A stretch of DNA of 64,000 nucleotides from positions 38,857 through 102,856 of the forward strand of contig CAJNOI010000256.1 of assembly GCA_905250115.1 (NCBI GenBank). Direction: 5' to 3'. Below, in pieces: positions 34,001-46,088 of this stretch (position 1 is its first letter; the number at the start of each line of letters is the position of its first letter). The stretch is from Adineta steineri. Its lineage: Eukaryota > Rotifera > Eurotatoria > Adinetida > Adinetidae. The notes beneath the pieces are model-generated. The model was not told the DNA's origin and did no database searches. It worked only from the letters and a program-made list of their open reading frames with translations. The position numbers and the translations under genes were made by a program.

Positions 34001-37000
34001 ACCAAAAAGGCAAATTTTATCAAACGAATTTAAAGTCCTATTATTTCTTTTTTAGATTGATAAACAAACAAAGGAACCATCCATCTGTTTTGTTAAAAGT
34101 AAAAGGAATAATGCTCAACTAAGTATTTTTGCAGAGATCACATTTGAAAACGAAGAATCAGTAGTAGAAGCAATTAAAAGATATAACCGTAATTTTCAAT
34201 CAAACTATATATTCAGGAGCACAAAATATTTATCATATCTATTGTAGAAGTGCGTGTACCGTCTTTAAATAATGCTCGAATTGGTGTGAAACAGTCGGAA
34301 ATAAAATCTGGTGCATTACAACAACGAAAGCCACGATCACTATCGAAGGCATTACTACTGTTATTAAGTGAGCATTTGTAGTAGAAAAACATTTGTTATT
34401 AAGAATGCTTGCAATGATCACCAAATCAGAAGTTTGAGGTCGAGTTTTTGTTTTCGATTAACTAGAAGGTATAGGCGTGGGTGCCAGTATTACTTTAGAT
34501 TCATCTTTTCTTCTTCTACACTCACATGTGACTACGACATGTTTTGCTATACTTTTAAGTACTGAACTTTCAACTTAATTGCAAGCTATGCAATCTTACT
34601 CCCTTTGAAGACTCACAAAATGTATTTTCTTCTTTTTCTAGACCAACAGCGCAACCAGGAAGAATCTGAAAACACAGATAATACAGATAGTATTGCTAGT
34701 GAATCTGTTGCCGACGATTTAAATGATGTACCAATGTTCAAAAAGAATACAGTATTTATCAGTAGTTTACCATCGACTATGCCGGAGCAGCTTCTGTTTG
34801 ATACACTACAGAATGAATTTGGTACTGTTGGCCCAATTAAAGTAACTATAAAGCATATTCTATCAAAATAATTTAAAATCCTCTTATTTCTTTTCTAGTT
34901 TGATAAACGAAGAAACAAATCGTCCATTCATTTATTTAAAAATAAAAATAATAATGCCCAACTAACTGGCTGTGCAGAGATCACATTTAAAAATGAAGAA
35001 GCAGTAGAAGAAGCAATTAAAAAATACAACCGTAATTTTCAATCAAGTTGTGTATTCAGGAGTACAAAATATTTATCATATCTATTGTAGAAAGGCATGT
35101 ACCAACGTTAAACAATGCGCGAATTACTGTGAAACAGTCGGCAATCAAACTTGGTGCATCGCGACAACGACAACTAGAACCAGTACTACCATTGTCAAGT
35201 GAGCATTTGTAGTGTAAAAACGTTTGTTATTGAGAGCTCTTGTACTGACTTCGAAATCAAATTATTTGTAATCCTCTCGTAGAAAATCTAATGTTATCGG
35301 ACTAAGTCTTGTGCTACTCACGCTCATGTGAGCGGTACACATGCAAATGGAAGGCTTCCTTTCAAAAAAAGTTTTTGAATAACAAACTCATTTTTTCATT
35401 AAAAAGTGTATTTTCTGTTAGAAGAAGAGTTATTTGCGAAAAAAACTAATTTTGCTATGAGTAAATAATCTGTGTGAAAAATTGTAGTTCAAGCAGATGT
35501 GTATTCCGCATGCTCACATGAGAGTAAGCGGCACAGTCCTCGTAATTTCTATAAGTGATCGATTAACGAACATTTAAGAAAAGAAGTCTATTATAAGTTG
35601 TTCTTTTTTTGTGAACACCAAATTTTGCTATTGGTTTTAAAGTATTTTCTCACTGTCAGCAGTTTTGAACGACTGTGAGAAGTTTAAAAAAGTGCAGTGC
35701 CACTTCTACTGATATAGGAGACCTTCCAACACTTGTATAGCTCTAATAAACTAACTTCTCATCCAAAGAAGAAGATTATGGATCTGCACTCGAAGTTTAT
35801 TCACCAGATTACATGTTTCAAACTTAATTGAATCAATCGCTTCGTTGTTGAGGAATATATATAAATTATGATTTAATTATCTCATTGTAGCGAACTGTCT
35901 TCCAATGAATTGCCCTAGCGACAATAATTTTATATTTGTTCCCTTTTGCTATTTTTTGCAATCATTGTTTATATATATTTCTAAATCGCTATGATTTAGC
36001 TGCTGCGCAATGGCTAATGAAAGAAGTGCATTATCGTTCATTGAAATGTTTCCGATTCCAATTTTTATCATTTAAAAAATAAAACGATAATGAAATTGGC
36101 TTAGTCGTCTTTAGAGTGGTATCAAAATTGTCCATATTTAGTTTTTGTTACACACGTGTATAGAGAATATTGGAAAAAATCATTTGATTACTGCACTCCC
36201 TTGAACAGCTTTTTTTCTATTTTCAACAGTTGTATTGTATTAGTTTCCGAGAGCGTTTTCGAGTAGATAAATAAACAATGAGAGTATTTTGTCCAAGGTT
36301 AAGTTACCTAAGGATATAGAGCATCGTACCATAAAAAACATTTGGTTGAAAATCTTTAACCAACATTATCACCCCGAATCCTTCGACCCAAAAAACTCAA
36401 TAGAGTTTTAGTCGGGTCAAGTACTTTTGTCAGGCTCATAGTCGATTTTTGTGGATACTAGAGTTGATTGGTCTACGTCTTTTTTTGCAGGACCACCTGA
36501 TCAACCTAGAGGACCAGTAAGTGTTTTTTGGGATATCGAAAATGTGGCCATTCCTGCCGGATTAAAGGCGTTTGACATTGTCGAGAAGTTACGGCAACGA
36601 CTGATGGTAGTCCGGGATCTAGTGCAACGTGACTTTACAGTTTACTGCAATACCAACCGCCTGTCACAACATCATCTAAGCAGTCTTGATCATGCAAATG
36701 TGTGTATTAAGCATATACCAAGTGGCAAGGAGGGAGCTGCGGACCGAAAGATTGTCGACGATATACGAAAGTTCATGGAGCAACAGAAGACACCGGCCAC
36801 ATTGGTGCTTCTAAGTGGAGACATTGACTTCGTCCAGAACATGAGCGATCTTCGGTATCGCTATCGACATTATGTCATTGTCATTCACAATCGGCAAGCA
36901 AAGCGCGAGCTCTTGGACACAGCTAACGAAGCATATCCTTGGCACGTCTTCACGCAGGACTGTTATAAAGCAACTAATAACATAGGCGTTACCGGAGCTT

Positions 37001-37266
37001 CATGTGCTGCCTTCGAGAAAGCAAACAAAGCTGAGTTCAAGAAAAATCCAGAAAAGCAAGATAAAAGGTATCGAAAAGTAATTCCCGCAGCAAAACAAAA
37101 TGCCTCTTCCAACACTCATAAAACTACTGGACTGCCAAAAATTGAGCCGTTGATGAATCTGAATTTAGGTGAAAGTACACTGAATACCACTAATCGTGGA
37201 TTAATATCACCTTTATCTGATCACGATAACTCAACTGATGATTCGGAAACAAACATGCCTTTCTAG
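31011..37266 (+). CDS. Multidomain RNA-binding protein: ART-associated N-domain, three RRMs, MARF1-like NYN nuclease
   Basis: Twelve exons join in phase, 1085 aa: 31011-31436, 31694-32069, 32461-32960, 33019-33151, 33211-33318, 33753-33997, 34056-34188, 34248-34367, 34642-34841, 34899-35031, 35091-35198 and 36491-37266. Exon 1 is a Rossmann-like domain (HLLIWTDGSI, EKVLIICSGSLGKDLV, LVGIYIFCGN) also found in front of the ADP-ribosyltransferase-TPR protein at 61 kb. Exon 2 is a charged repeat linker. Exons 3-5, 6-8 and 9-11 each encode an acidic stretch plus a FET-like RRM (KKNAIFISGLPST, NAEITFENEEAVEEAI, TLNNARIGVK). Exon 12 is a NYN/PIN-like RNase domain closest to MARF1: acidic residues in FWDIENVAIP, KIVDDIRKF and LLSGDIDFVQ, then SDLRYRYRHYVIVIHNRQA. 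It then has a low-complexity tail. MARF1 cleaves RNA and carries RRMs, but lacks this N-domain. The last intron (1.29 kb) is the weakest join; NYN could be a separate gene. Confidence 0.7.
31780..32010. repeat. In-frame minisatellite, about 63-66 bp unit
   Basis: About three and a half copies of a unit encoding NPELPVKEDTPKEDTPNKQTT, inside exon 2 of the RRM-NYN gene. Unit length is a multiple of three, so copy number can change without breaking the frame. Confidence 0.8.
32515..32830. repeat. In-frame minisatellite, 15-bp unit
   Basis: About 21 copies of GCTAGTGAATCTGTT-like sequence, encoding ESVAS/ESNAG/KSVTG, inside exon 3 just before the first RRM. The other RRM modules have one or two copies, so this tract is a local expansion. 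Confidence 0.85.
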
Positions 37267-39040
37267 AACAATCAGAACGAAAATTCAAAGAGGTATGTAT
37301 TGAAAGAATTGCTAGTGGCAAAGTTTTCACGTCTGATACAACTGAATATTAGTTAGGTTAGTGAAAAATCTTGTAAGCGCCGATCTATGGGATTGAAATA
37401 TAGTGCCTACATATACTTCCTAACTTTCATTCAGAGTTTTGTTAATTAACAATTTACAAATATTATTTTTCTTTTCAGTGGATACGGAAAGAAGCTTTGA
37501 ACACGAAAGAAATATTTCAAATCAATGATACCAGTTCATTTTCTTTTTCATTTGTGATTGTATTCTTTTGAATGTTTAATACAAATAAAATATCCTTATC
37601 AGAATATATACTATTAAATCATTATCATTCAACACTCTAGGATGTTTCTTGAGGGGTGAGGTGTGGTTGTGGGTAATCTACTTACTAACTACATTCACAT
37701 CTAAATTCAAATCCAAATCTAAATCTGCCTAGATATCAAATAGAGGGTGAGTGTAGGTGTGGGCGTGGATGAATTTGAGCGTGAGTATTATATTTTATTC
37801 ATACCCACACCCACGTTATAATATCATGAACTTTATTAATAATATTCAAGAAAAGTTACATTAAACTTATGAATAAAACAATATTATGACTAAAGTCGAA
37901 ATTGTTTCGATTTAACATCACTCTATTGAAATGAATCATCAGTTATAAATATAAGTAGATTATTCATAGATATATCCATTTTTTTAATTTTATTTTACCA
38001 TGTATAAGAAAACAAATGATTCTTATTGAGTCTATTTCACTTTTCCAAGTTCTTCTCAATATTGATTATATACAAATCTACTTAAAACCCCTGCTCGTAA
38101 TAATTATGTAAAAAATAAAATTTTCTAAACATTAAGTTTTGACTAATAACGTAATGTCTCGATATCTTCATTCTCAAAAATAAAATATTGTAAATATATC
38201 ATCGTGTCCTGAAAATCCACGCAACTCATAGATAACTTCTTTTAGAGCGAGTTTTAAATACGATCATCTTAAAGGGCAAAAAACGTCTTCTACGATCTTC
38301 CTTTAAAAAGTTCCAACTATCAGAAAAAAACTAAATGAATAAGAAATTCTTCCCATATTCCTAATGGTTAAGAAAAGATTATGGGAAAAGTGATCACGGC
38401 TTATTTTGTCCAGAGGTTTATATCCTTTGAATTGACTTTATTAAACAATAACTCAAGAAAAAAAGTTCTATATGAGTTGTATGAACTTTCTGCACAAACT
38501 AATAATATAAATGAAATCTAAAGAAAAACAATTTGATAGGAATTAATTTGATTTTTTTTCAACAGATTCTTTGTTAAAAAGAAAAATATATTCATCACAT
38601 AAAAACAAATGTGCAGAATATACAAGAAGGTGAGCTTTTTGAATCTTTTTCCATCAAGAACAACGGAAGAAATCTTATGTCAGGATACAGAAATAAATAT
38701 CAGATTTTTTTTCTTCATATAAAAATAGCTTTAGCAGATGTCAATACATTTTACGTACACTAGTACTTTTTATTAAAATTTTTTTATTTTTATCGATAAC
38801 AAAACTAGTCTATATAGAAATGTTCGATTCAACATGGATTTTTATTTATACAGACATATAAATATATATAGTCAAGATCATTTACCTTCTTTTCTTCAAA
38901 ATTTTCACATCGGATTAAAAAATTGTCAAACATGTTCTTATCTTTGTTCGATATAAAATAAAATTTTAAAAACAGATGGAATATTTCTAGAAGAGTTTCA
39001 TTTTTCTTGATTATTAATCGAGAAAGGTTGAACAAATTCA
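37267..39040. other. Intergenic
   Basis: AT-rich. Two telomere-like pairs lie at 37648-37720 and 37743-37815. AATACAAATAAAATA near 37580 may be the polyadenylation region of the preceding gene. No gene seen. Confidence 0.45.
37648..37815. repeat. Two adjacent telomere-like inverted pairs
   Basis: First: CTTGAGGGGTGAGGTGTGG with a weak C-strand arm. Second, from 37743: GAGGGTGAGTGTAGGTGTGG opposite CATACCCACACCCACG. Confidence 0.55.
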
Positions 39041-40528
39041 ATGGTTAGTTACAAGAACAATTAACATTTTTTAGAGAATTGTATTTTTTAAATATTTAGT
39101 CGGAATCAGAGAATGAAAACAATATTGGACAATTTACTCTCCCGGAAACAGAATCGTATGTACTTAATTTATTTATTCGAAATACATCTATTATTTTAGA
39201 TCTTTATTTCATCGGAAAAAAAAATTTATTTTTATTATCGTTGCTACTCTTATTGTAATAACTATCGCTATTACAGTAAGTGTTATTTTCACTAAAAAGG
39301 CTAAACCAACAATTAGTCCAACCACAATTACAATTGATACATCAGCAACAGAAACAACAACAATTCTTACAACATCGACTGATTCTTATCTAACTACAAT
39401 GAACGGTAGAGTTCTTTTTTAGAAAAAAAAAGAAAGTGATGATCTAATTCCAGTTATTTATAACATAAGTCTTATTTTTACTTAGAATGGTCTCCAACAT
39501 TATCCGTTATAAAACGTTATGAATTCAAAAATAGTGATTTCCAGTCTATGGTTACTGTTGATGTTAATGAAGACAATCATGCAGATATTGTTATTGGAGA
39601 TGAAAGGCAATCTCGTATATTAATCTTTTTAAATTCAGCTAATAATCAATTTAATGATGAAATTATTTATGAAACTGATATTATAATGAGTTCTTTGTTC
39701 AAAGCTGATATGAATAATGATAATAAAATTGATCTTATCGGTATTTCAGGAGGACCTAACGCTGCAATTAATTTTCTTTATAATACTGGCAATGAAACAT
39801 TCTATCGACGAAAAGTGATTAAAAGAGATCCAAGAATAAAAAATATTGAACTTGTTGATATTAATCAAGATAATTATACAGATATTGTAATCGTATATAG
39901 TAATAAACCAGATGTATATATTATATTTAATATGGCAAATGAAGATTTTAGTAATCAAACAAAATATGAAATGAAATATATGATAAATCATTTCAAAGTA
40001 CTTAATATCAATGATAATCAAAGATTTAATTTGATTGTTGCTCATGAAGATCAAAATGTAAGTATTTTGTTCGGTAATTATAATCAAAGTTTCATCGATG
40101 AAGTTAATTATTCAACTAAATCTTTGGTACATACTATTTTATTAAATGATATTGATAGTGATGACAATATGGACATTATTATTGGTAATTATAATTTTAA
40201 TTTTCAAATAGTATTTGGCGAAACTAGTGATAAATTTTATCAATCAGTTGTATATTCAGTAGGACTGTATAATACATTTTTAAGAATAGGTGATTTGAAT
40301 AACGATCAACGATTAGATATTATTCTTGGAGATTATGCTACCAAAAAAATCAGTCTTTACTTCAATGTCGGAAATAGAACATTTATTAATTCAACTATTT
40401 ATTCAACTAATTTTAATCTAGAGAATGCTCAATTAGTTGATATCAATAATGATGGATATATGGAAATTATTCTCATAGGAACTGATTCTATAATATCTTT
40501 TATTGAAATTTTATCAATTTATTCTTAA
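39041..40528 (+). CDS. Type II membrane protein with FG-GAP/VCBS repeat ectodomain
   Basis: Four exons in phase: 39041-39043 (ATG only), 39100-39155, 39200-39405 and 39486-40528, giving 435 aa. A short acidic cytoplasmic N-terminus precedes HRKKK and one helix (FIFIIVATLIVITIAITVSV). A Thr-rich stalk follows, then about seven FG-GAP-type blades with calcium-loop motifs: DVNEDNHADIVIGD, DMNNDNKIDLIG, DINQDNYTDIVIV, DIDSDDNMDIIIG, DLNNDQRLDIILGD and DINNDGYMEIILIG. These should form an extracellular beta-propeller with bound calcium. Several N-x-S/T sites are visible. Bacteria and bdelloids both hold many such proteins. The ligand is unknown. The ectodomain exon starts with the same bases and phase as the kelch gene at 49 kb. 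The single-codon first exon is inferred from ATG directly before a GTTAGT donor. Confidence 0.75.
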
Positions 40529-41662
40529 AAAACTGTTCTATCAATTAAACAAAACATTTCTTTTATTTTAACTTTAGAAACTACTTTGATTAATTTTTTT
40601 TTCTTTATTTTTATTAAATAAAACATCCTTCTATTATATATTGTCAAAAATTATTCATTGTAGATCTCTGTTTCAATGGAGTCAATTCAGCGTTCTAAAG
40701 ACTAATTTTAGTCTTATATTTGCTTCAGTCCCTACACTGATACTAGCTACTTTCAACAATCTATTCTTTCGTTCTTTCTGTCACGTGTGTAATAGAGAGA
40801 GAAGAAGATATTCAATTTTTAACATTTATTTTCTTCATATCAAAAACAAAAAATGATACCAGGAAAAAGTAAAAAAGGTAATACAACAAAGTGAGATAAG
40901 CCATGTGTCAATTCTATGAAAAGAAAAAAGTGAACAAAGGCAAAGAGAAATAGAATATAGTCACCACTTTTTGTTAATCAAGCTCGAGAGGAAGAAAGTT
41001 GGAGTAATCAAAGAAAATCTAGTATTCGTCAACTAATTGAATTAGTGAGGAGTTAGAATTATCACTATTAATTTCAATAATCCTTCTTGTCATCGATTCT
41101 AGGTGGGTGTGAACTATTAGCAAGAGTGAAGCAAATCTCTATATGATGATTTAACTTCTGTGAAATATACTATATTGTTGATTGTCATGAGTATTGATAT
41201 AATCATGAATTGAAATAAAATAAAAGTTTGTGATCAAATTTAATTTTTAGCAGCAATATTAAATAACTTTTATATTAAATATTTATTTAAGATGGAAATA
41301 TTCTAGCAATGATAATAAAAATAAATTTTACAAAAATATAAAAAACAAACCAAATTATGACAGCAGAAGGTATACTGATGTGGAAATAAGAGGAAAAAGA
41401 AAATAATCTTCTATTATATTTTATTAAAAAATCTCGTTGATATCTAATTAGAATATTCATATCGATTAAGATTAATACAAGGGTATGGAGGTTAGCTAAT
41501 CATTAGACTTGTTAGAGATTCTATTTTGTCAGATTAGTCTATACAAGAGAAGAAATTTTTTGCGATTTATGATCGTCCAATTGTTTCATAGATATAATTA
41601 AAATATACAAAATCAATAGATCAGATTATCTGAAAACGTTTCTTCATGACTACGCTTTTAAT
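40529..41662. other. Intergenic, no gene seen
   Basis: AT-rich, many stops. The 71-codon frame at 40641-40856 has no motif. AATAAAACATCC near 40616 is the probable polyadenylation signal of the FG-GAP gene. Confidence 0.45.
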
Positions 41663-41902
41663 TTATTTTCTCTTACAATTGCAAACATATTCAACATGAT
41701 AATAAAAACTACGACTCGGAGGATGATAGCTACAAGTCGCACCAGGAGCAGACTCCCAATCACTACCATCTAGAAACCAATCGCAGCAAAGACAACAGCT
41801 AGGGTGTGGGTGTGAATTACAAATAAATATACTACCTACAGTCACATCCACCCTCTTCACTTGCTGTTGCTGATTGTAGTCACGATGAAAAAATGGATTT
41901 TG
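41663..41902 (-). CDS. Putative Cys-rich secreted protein, last exon only
   Basis: An open reverse-strand frame starts after a CACAG acceptor at 41903-41904 and runs 79 codons to TAA. The C-terminal part, CCLCCDWFLDGSDW followed by GATCSYHPPSRSFYYHVEYVCNC, looks like a small disulfide-rich domain. An upstream exon with a signal peptide would be needed; I could not find it. A telomere-like pair (41811-41855) is translated in this frame. Family not recognised. Confidence 0.4.
   Translation of the reverse strand, partial: QNPFFHRDYNQQQQVKRVDVTVGSIFICNSHPHPSCCLCCDWFLDGSDWESAPGATCSYHPPSRSFYYHVEYVCNCKRK
41811..41855. repeat. Telomere-like inverted pair within an open frame
   Basis: AGGGTGTGGGTGTGAATT opposite CAGTCACATCCACCCTC, with a 15-nt spacer. 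Confidence 0.55.
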
Positions 41903-42056
41903 CTGTGATCAGTAACAGAACAGATAGTTTAAATCTTTACTTACAAACTTGTTAATTGTATTTTAGTATTTTTTCAAAATAAAATAAATAAACTCTTGTA
42001 GATCTATATAAGCAAGTTTATTAAATAAAAATAAAAGCAAGATAAAGAATCAGAGT

Positions 42057-43798
42057 TTAGTTCCATTGAATATAAAATATATCTAATTTTCGAAAGACTG
42101 TATAATTCTTCAATAATTTCTTCGAATCAATCATTTCATATAATTTTTCAATCAGATCATTTGTTCCCTCATTGACCTGAATACAAACTTTCATTGGATG
42201 AGACATTTTATTCATTTTGATTCTGTATAATATCCACTTAGCAACTAATAAAAGATCAGAATTTGCAATTATTTGTATTGAAAATGATTTCATTTGTGGA
42301 AAAAGATCAATAATAAAATCCACATAATCACTATCTTCTATATTTACTATTGTTACATTTGTAATCTTACTGTTTTTCACACATCGACGAAGTTCAATCA
42401 TATCTTTTTTAGCATCAAGAAATTCGTCTGGATGTGTTAAAAGTGTCACACGTAACATTATTAAATTTGGTAATAACTTAAGAATTTTAATAAATGCTTT
42501 CATAGAATCGATCGAACATTTAATTACTAGTCGAGTAACATTAATAATATTAAATAAACTATTAAGTCGATTAATATAAACTTGGTTTTTATTCAAATTA
42601 GTTATATTTAAATTCACACCAGGACAAGAATTTCTGTCATAAGATAAATGTTCTTCAAAATCATAAAATTTTTGACTAAAAAGGTATAAGAGAAATAATA
42701 AAAAATAGACTTGAAGAATCGATGTATACCTATGAGGAACAATCGCATAATCAATTTTAACATCCCTAACTACAATTCGAAATATCCATTCTTTTTCCAT
42801 CCAAAACGGTAAGAAATAATTCGGAATTGTTTTATGATAATCAGTTATTTGAAAACTTTTATCCATATTTTCGTGCCAAGACAAAGTAAATCTTTCTAAG
42901 TTCGGCATATTCTTTCGAATTAATTCTTCCCATCGGTTTGCATCTAGATAACGTTTATCTTTATCAAATACAATCACACTTAATATTTTTAATTGTAACG
43001 GTAATTTTAAAAGTAATGCTTGACATAAATTACATGAAAGATCATGAATACATAAATCGAAACGAACTAAATTGTTTATTTTTGTGAAGATTTCGATTGA
43101 ATTTGTATCTTCAAAACCTATAATAGTAAAACAATGTAAATGAGTTAATCGAGGTGTATAAGAAAGTAGATGGCAGAATTGATCAAGAGTTAAATAATGA
43201 AAGAAAATGAAGTATTCAATTGATGTATACTGTTCATTTGTTGCCATTGGAAGAGTTAAACCAGTAGTTTCAAAATCATCGATTTCTACTTTGAGATATT
43301 TTAAGAAAGGTAATTGAAATATAAGTTGATAGATAGCACCAATATCATCTTCACAAGAATCAAAGAAAATTTGTAATGACGAAAGACGTGGTAAGGATTT
43401 CAAATAAAAAAAAGGTCAACAAATTGAACTGTTGAAATATGTTTAAGAACAATCGATTCTAAATGATTAAATGTTGAATTGATTAGAGATGATCGAATAA
43501 ATTGTTCATAATATAGTTGTTCTTCACAATAAAATGAAATAATACGATGTTTATTAGGTAAAATATATCGTTCATAACGATCTTTGATTGTTAAATTTGA
43601 TTGAGATTCGGATGAAAATTGAACTTTTAAATAGAAAGTTGAATGTGTTATAAGATCTTGAAAACGAATATTTAAGTTTGAAAATGAATGATAAATATCA
43701 CATCCATTTAAATAATCAAATATTTCGTAGAAAATTTCATTTGATAAATTTTCAATATGATTAATTATTTGTCTATAGAAACAAAGAATTTTTTGCAA
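42057..43798 (-). CDS. F-box protein with leucine-rich tail, frameshifted at a homopolymer
   Basis: The first frame (43798-43400, 132 aa) has an F-box near the N-terminus: NLSNEIFYEIFDYLNGCDIYHSFSNLN. F-box proteins bring substrates to SCF ubiquitin ligases. The second frame (42057-43403, 448 aa) carries degenerate leucine-rich repeats (FLKYLKVEIDDF, PRLTHLHCFTI, LPNLIMLRVTLL). The two frames meet at a run of eight T near 43405-43412. One more T would join them into about 580 aa, the usual size of this bdelloid family. An internal 36-nt stretch near 42683-42718 has GT and TTTTTAG ends and may be a tiny in-frame intron. Reading: either a sequencing error in the homopolymer, or a recent inactivation; the rest is open. 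Confidence 0.7.
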
Positions 43799-45047
43799 AT
43801 GAATTTAATAATTTCGATTTCTTACTTTTTCTCAGATATTACTCGAAGCATAATTTGTTTTCTAAATTTATTTTTTTCTTAACTGATTGGATACAATATC
43901 TGACATATTATAACACAGATAGTTATCGTTCGTTTTGTTTTAGTTCTTTCTTTCTTTTCCTTTCTATAGGTGGTGTTAGTATATATATTTCACATATATG
44001 TTTCTTTCGTTCCCTTGAGGGTGGATGTTTCTTATTTGCCTCACCTACACCCAGATTCACACCCTTAAGAAAATGTGAGAATGTGGAGTGAAATAGTAAT
44101 TAAATCGTTCGCTTTTCGATTAATATATCGTTACTTCTCAAGATAAGTAAGTCCAGTCCTACAAGAAAATTGTTGAGTGCGTTCAAATCGATATCAGTAG
44201 TTGTCAGAATTTCCAAACATTTCGTGTTGTCGAAAAGAATAGTTGTGCTCAATTCCGTGGTAATTACATAGATGCTATAACAAGACGTATGGGCATAGAT
44301 ACGATACCAGTCAAAAACCATGGTCGCTATAGAGAAAATTCTGTAATTACTATGCAATTTCTAAAGTTGCTCAAAGTGGCAATTACAGCGAAACTGCAAT
44401 GGTTATAAGAAATTCAAGTAATTACTAGAGAAGAATATAAAAAGCGTTGCATTTTGCTTCACAACATACAACACATTTTTTTGCGATACATGTGAATCAT
44501 GTTAAAAACGTAGTTCGAATCTACTCCTCTATATGTCTGTTACTTTTTTTTGTAGTGTGATATCGATAGATTCTAAGATATACTTGTTTTTATCGGATTA
44601 TTTCTAAGGAATTTGTAGTTAATGTATGCACATCTTTTAGAATGCTATTAAGGTCTACGTTAACACACCGATCATCAATCTAATAGGCTAGCCTCATTAT
44701 TATGATCTTTTTTTCTCTTCTGCACTTATCGTTGCATACAATCTCGTTGTCCATTCTACATATATGCATATATAGACAAACATCAATCCACAGTACTGTA
44801 TGTCATTTTACATCGTTTATACTCCCAATAGACACAAAATCAAATTTACAAATAAATGTAAAGAATTTAGCTTTCTTTAAAAACATATAAATCTTCGTTC
44901 AAATGCCTTGAAAACATAAATGATCAGTAAAATAAAGATCTTAGAATGTTAGTGATTTTTACTTATTAAGAAAATAAATATTTACAGCAGATTATTTTTG
45001 TTGTAATTTAATTGTTTTCTTTTCTACTCAGATATTTATTTGACAAA
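43799..45047. other. Intergenic with one weak reverse-strand frame
   Basis: Telomere-like pair at 44014-44070. A reverse frame at 44100-44324 (Met at 44324, about 74 aa, TMVFDWYRIYAHTSCYS) has more balanced composition than its surroundings and could be a terminal exon, but no family is recognised. The rest is AT-rich. Confidence 0.35.
44014..44070. repeat. Telomere-like inverted pair
   Basis: CTTGAGGGTGGATG opposite CACCTACACCC and TTCACACCCTTAAG. Confidence 0.55.
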
Positions 45048-45838
45048 ATGACTACGAATCATTCAAACACATAACTTGGAGAATTTGAAATCAATTCTGT
45101 TTACAATTGTGATGATTTCTATAAATACAATGCTGAAGTCAATTATATCAATCTTGAAAAGGGTCTACTTCTATTTGTATATCTACATGAAAGTAGTAGT
45201 AGTATTCTGAAATATAATGTATGCATATACAATAAGCTATGTGATAGGCAAATTTGTTATCACACAATTGTATCGATTGGATTTCATGATCCATATTACA
45301 GTTCTTATGATCATTTTGAAGCTTATGATCAACAAAATTTATGTCAAGAATAGTATACATGGAATTGTACACGACAATTCTACAAAAAACAGCATTTTTT
45401 TATTTTTACTAATGCTAAACGTTACATCAATAATGAGACAGATTGGCAAGTATGGAATTTGATTCGTTTCATTCGTCTATTCTCTCGTCATTTTACTCAG
45501 TCATTCAAGCATTGTATCGTGAGATCATCGTAATCTTGGTGCAAATTATCGATTGTGCATTTCAAGATATCGATAGATTACGATCATTTCTAGGCGAACG
45601 AATTATCAATCAATTAAATAAGAAAACTCTACAAGGACTAGCCGAAGAAACGTCATATTATGTATCAGTAGTATTTTTGACTCCAGGGAAGATTAAATTC
45701 ACAAGTATGTGGTATATTCAATCGTTACGTAAAATTAGCATTAATTTTGGAAATTTATCGCGAGAATTTACACAGTACTTATATGATCAATTACATAAAT
45801 ATGACTGTGAACGATTGCAGGACCATGGTAATTGATTG
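45048..45838 (+). pseudogene. Unidentified degenerate coding region
   Basis: An ATG at 45048 is followed after eight codons by TAA, yet the same frame then stays open for about 95 codons with protein-like composition (VYNCDDFYKYNAEVNY, CYHTIVSIGFHDPYY). A second frame, 45443-45835, encodes 130 residues (LRSFLGERIINQLNKK, ITFLTP-like SVVFLTPGKIKF). No family is recognised. The internal stop and change of frame suggest a decayed gene, though missing introns could also explain part of it. Confidence 0.35.
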
Positions 45839-45972
45839 TATAAATAAGTAAATAAAATAGTGTAAACTACATTTCGAAAAAAGACAATACATGCTGATTA
45901 TATTTTATTTATCTTTAGAAAAAATAAATAATCCTGATTATCTTATAAATGCTAACATTGCAGTTTAAATAC

Positions 45973-46036
45973 GATGGGTGAGGATGTGGTTGTCAGTTGA
46001 TCATGATGCTCTCGCACCCACATCTACACCCTCAAG
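45973..46036. repeat. Telomere-like inverted pair
   Basis: GATGGGTGAGGATGTGGTTG opposite CGCACCCACATCTACACCC, about 50 bp upstream of the receptor start codon. Confidence 0.55.
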
Positions 46037-46088
46037 ATTATTAATGTTCTATCGAATACACATGCAACATTTCATTTGAAAAAATCAA

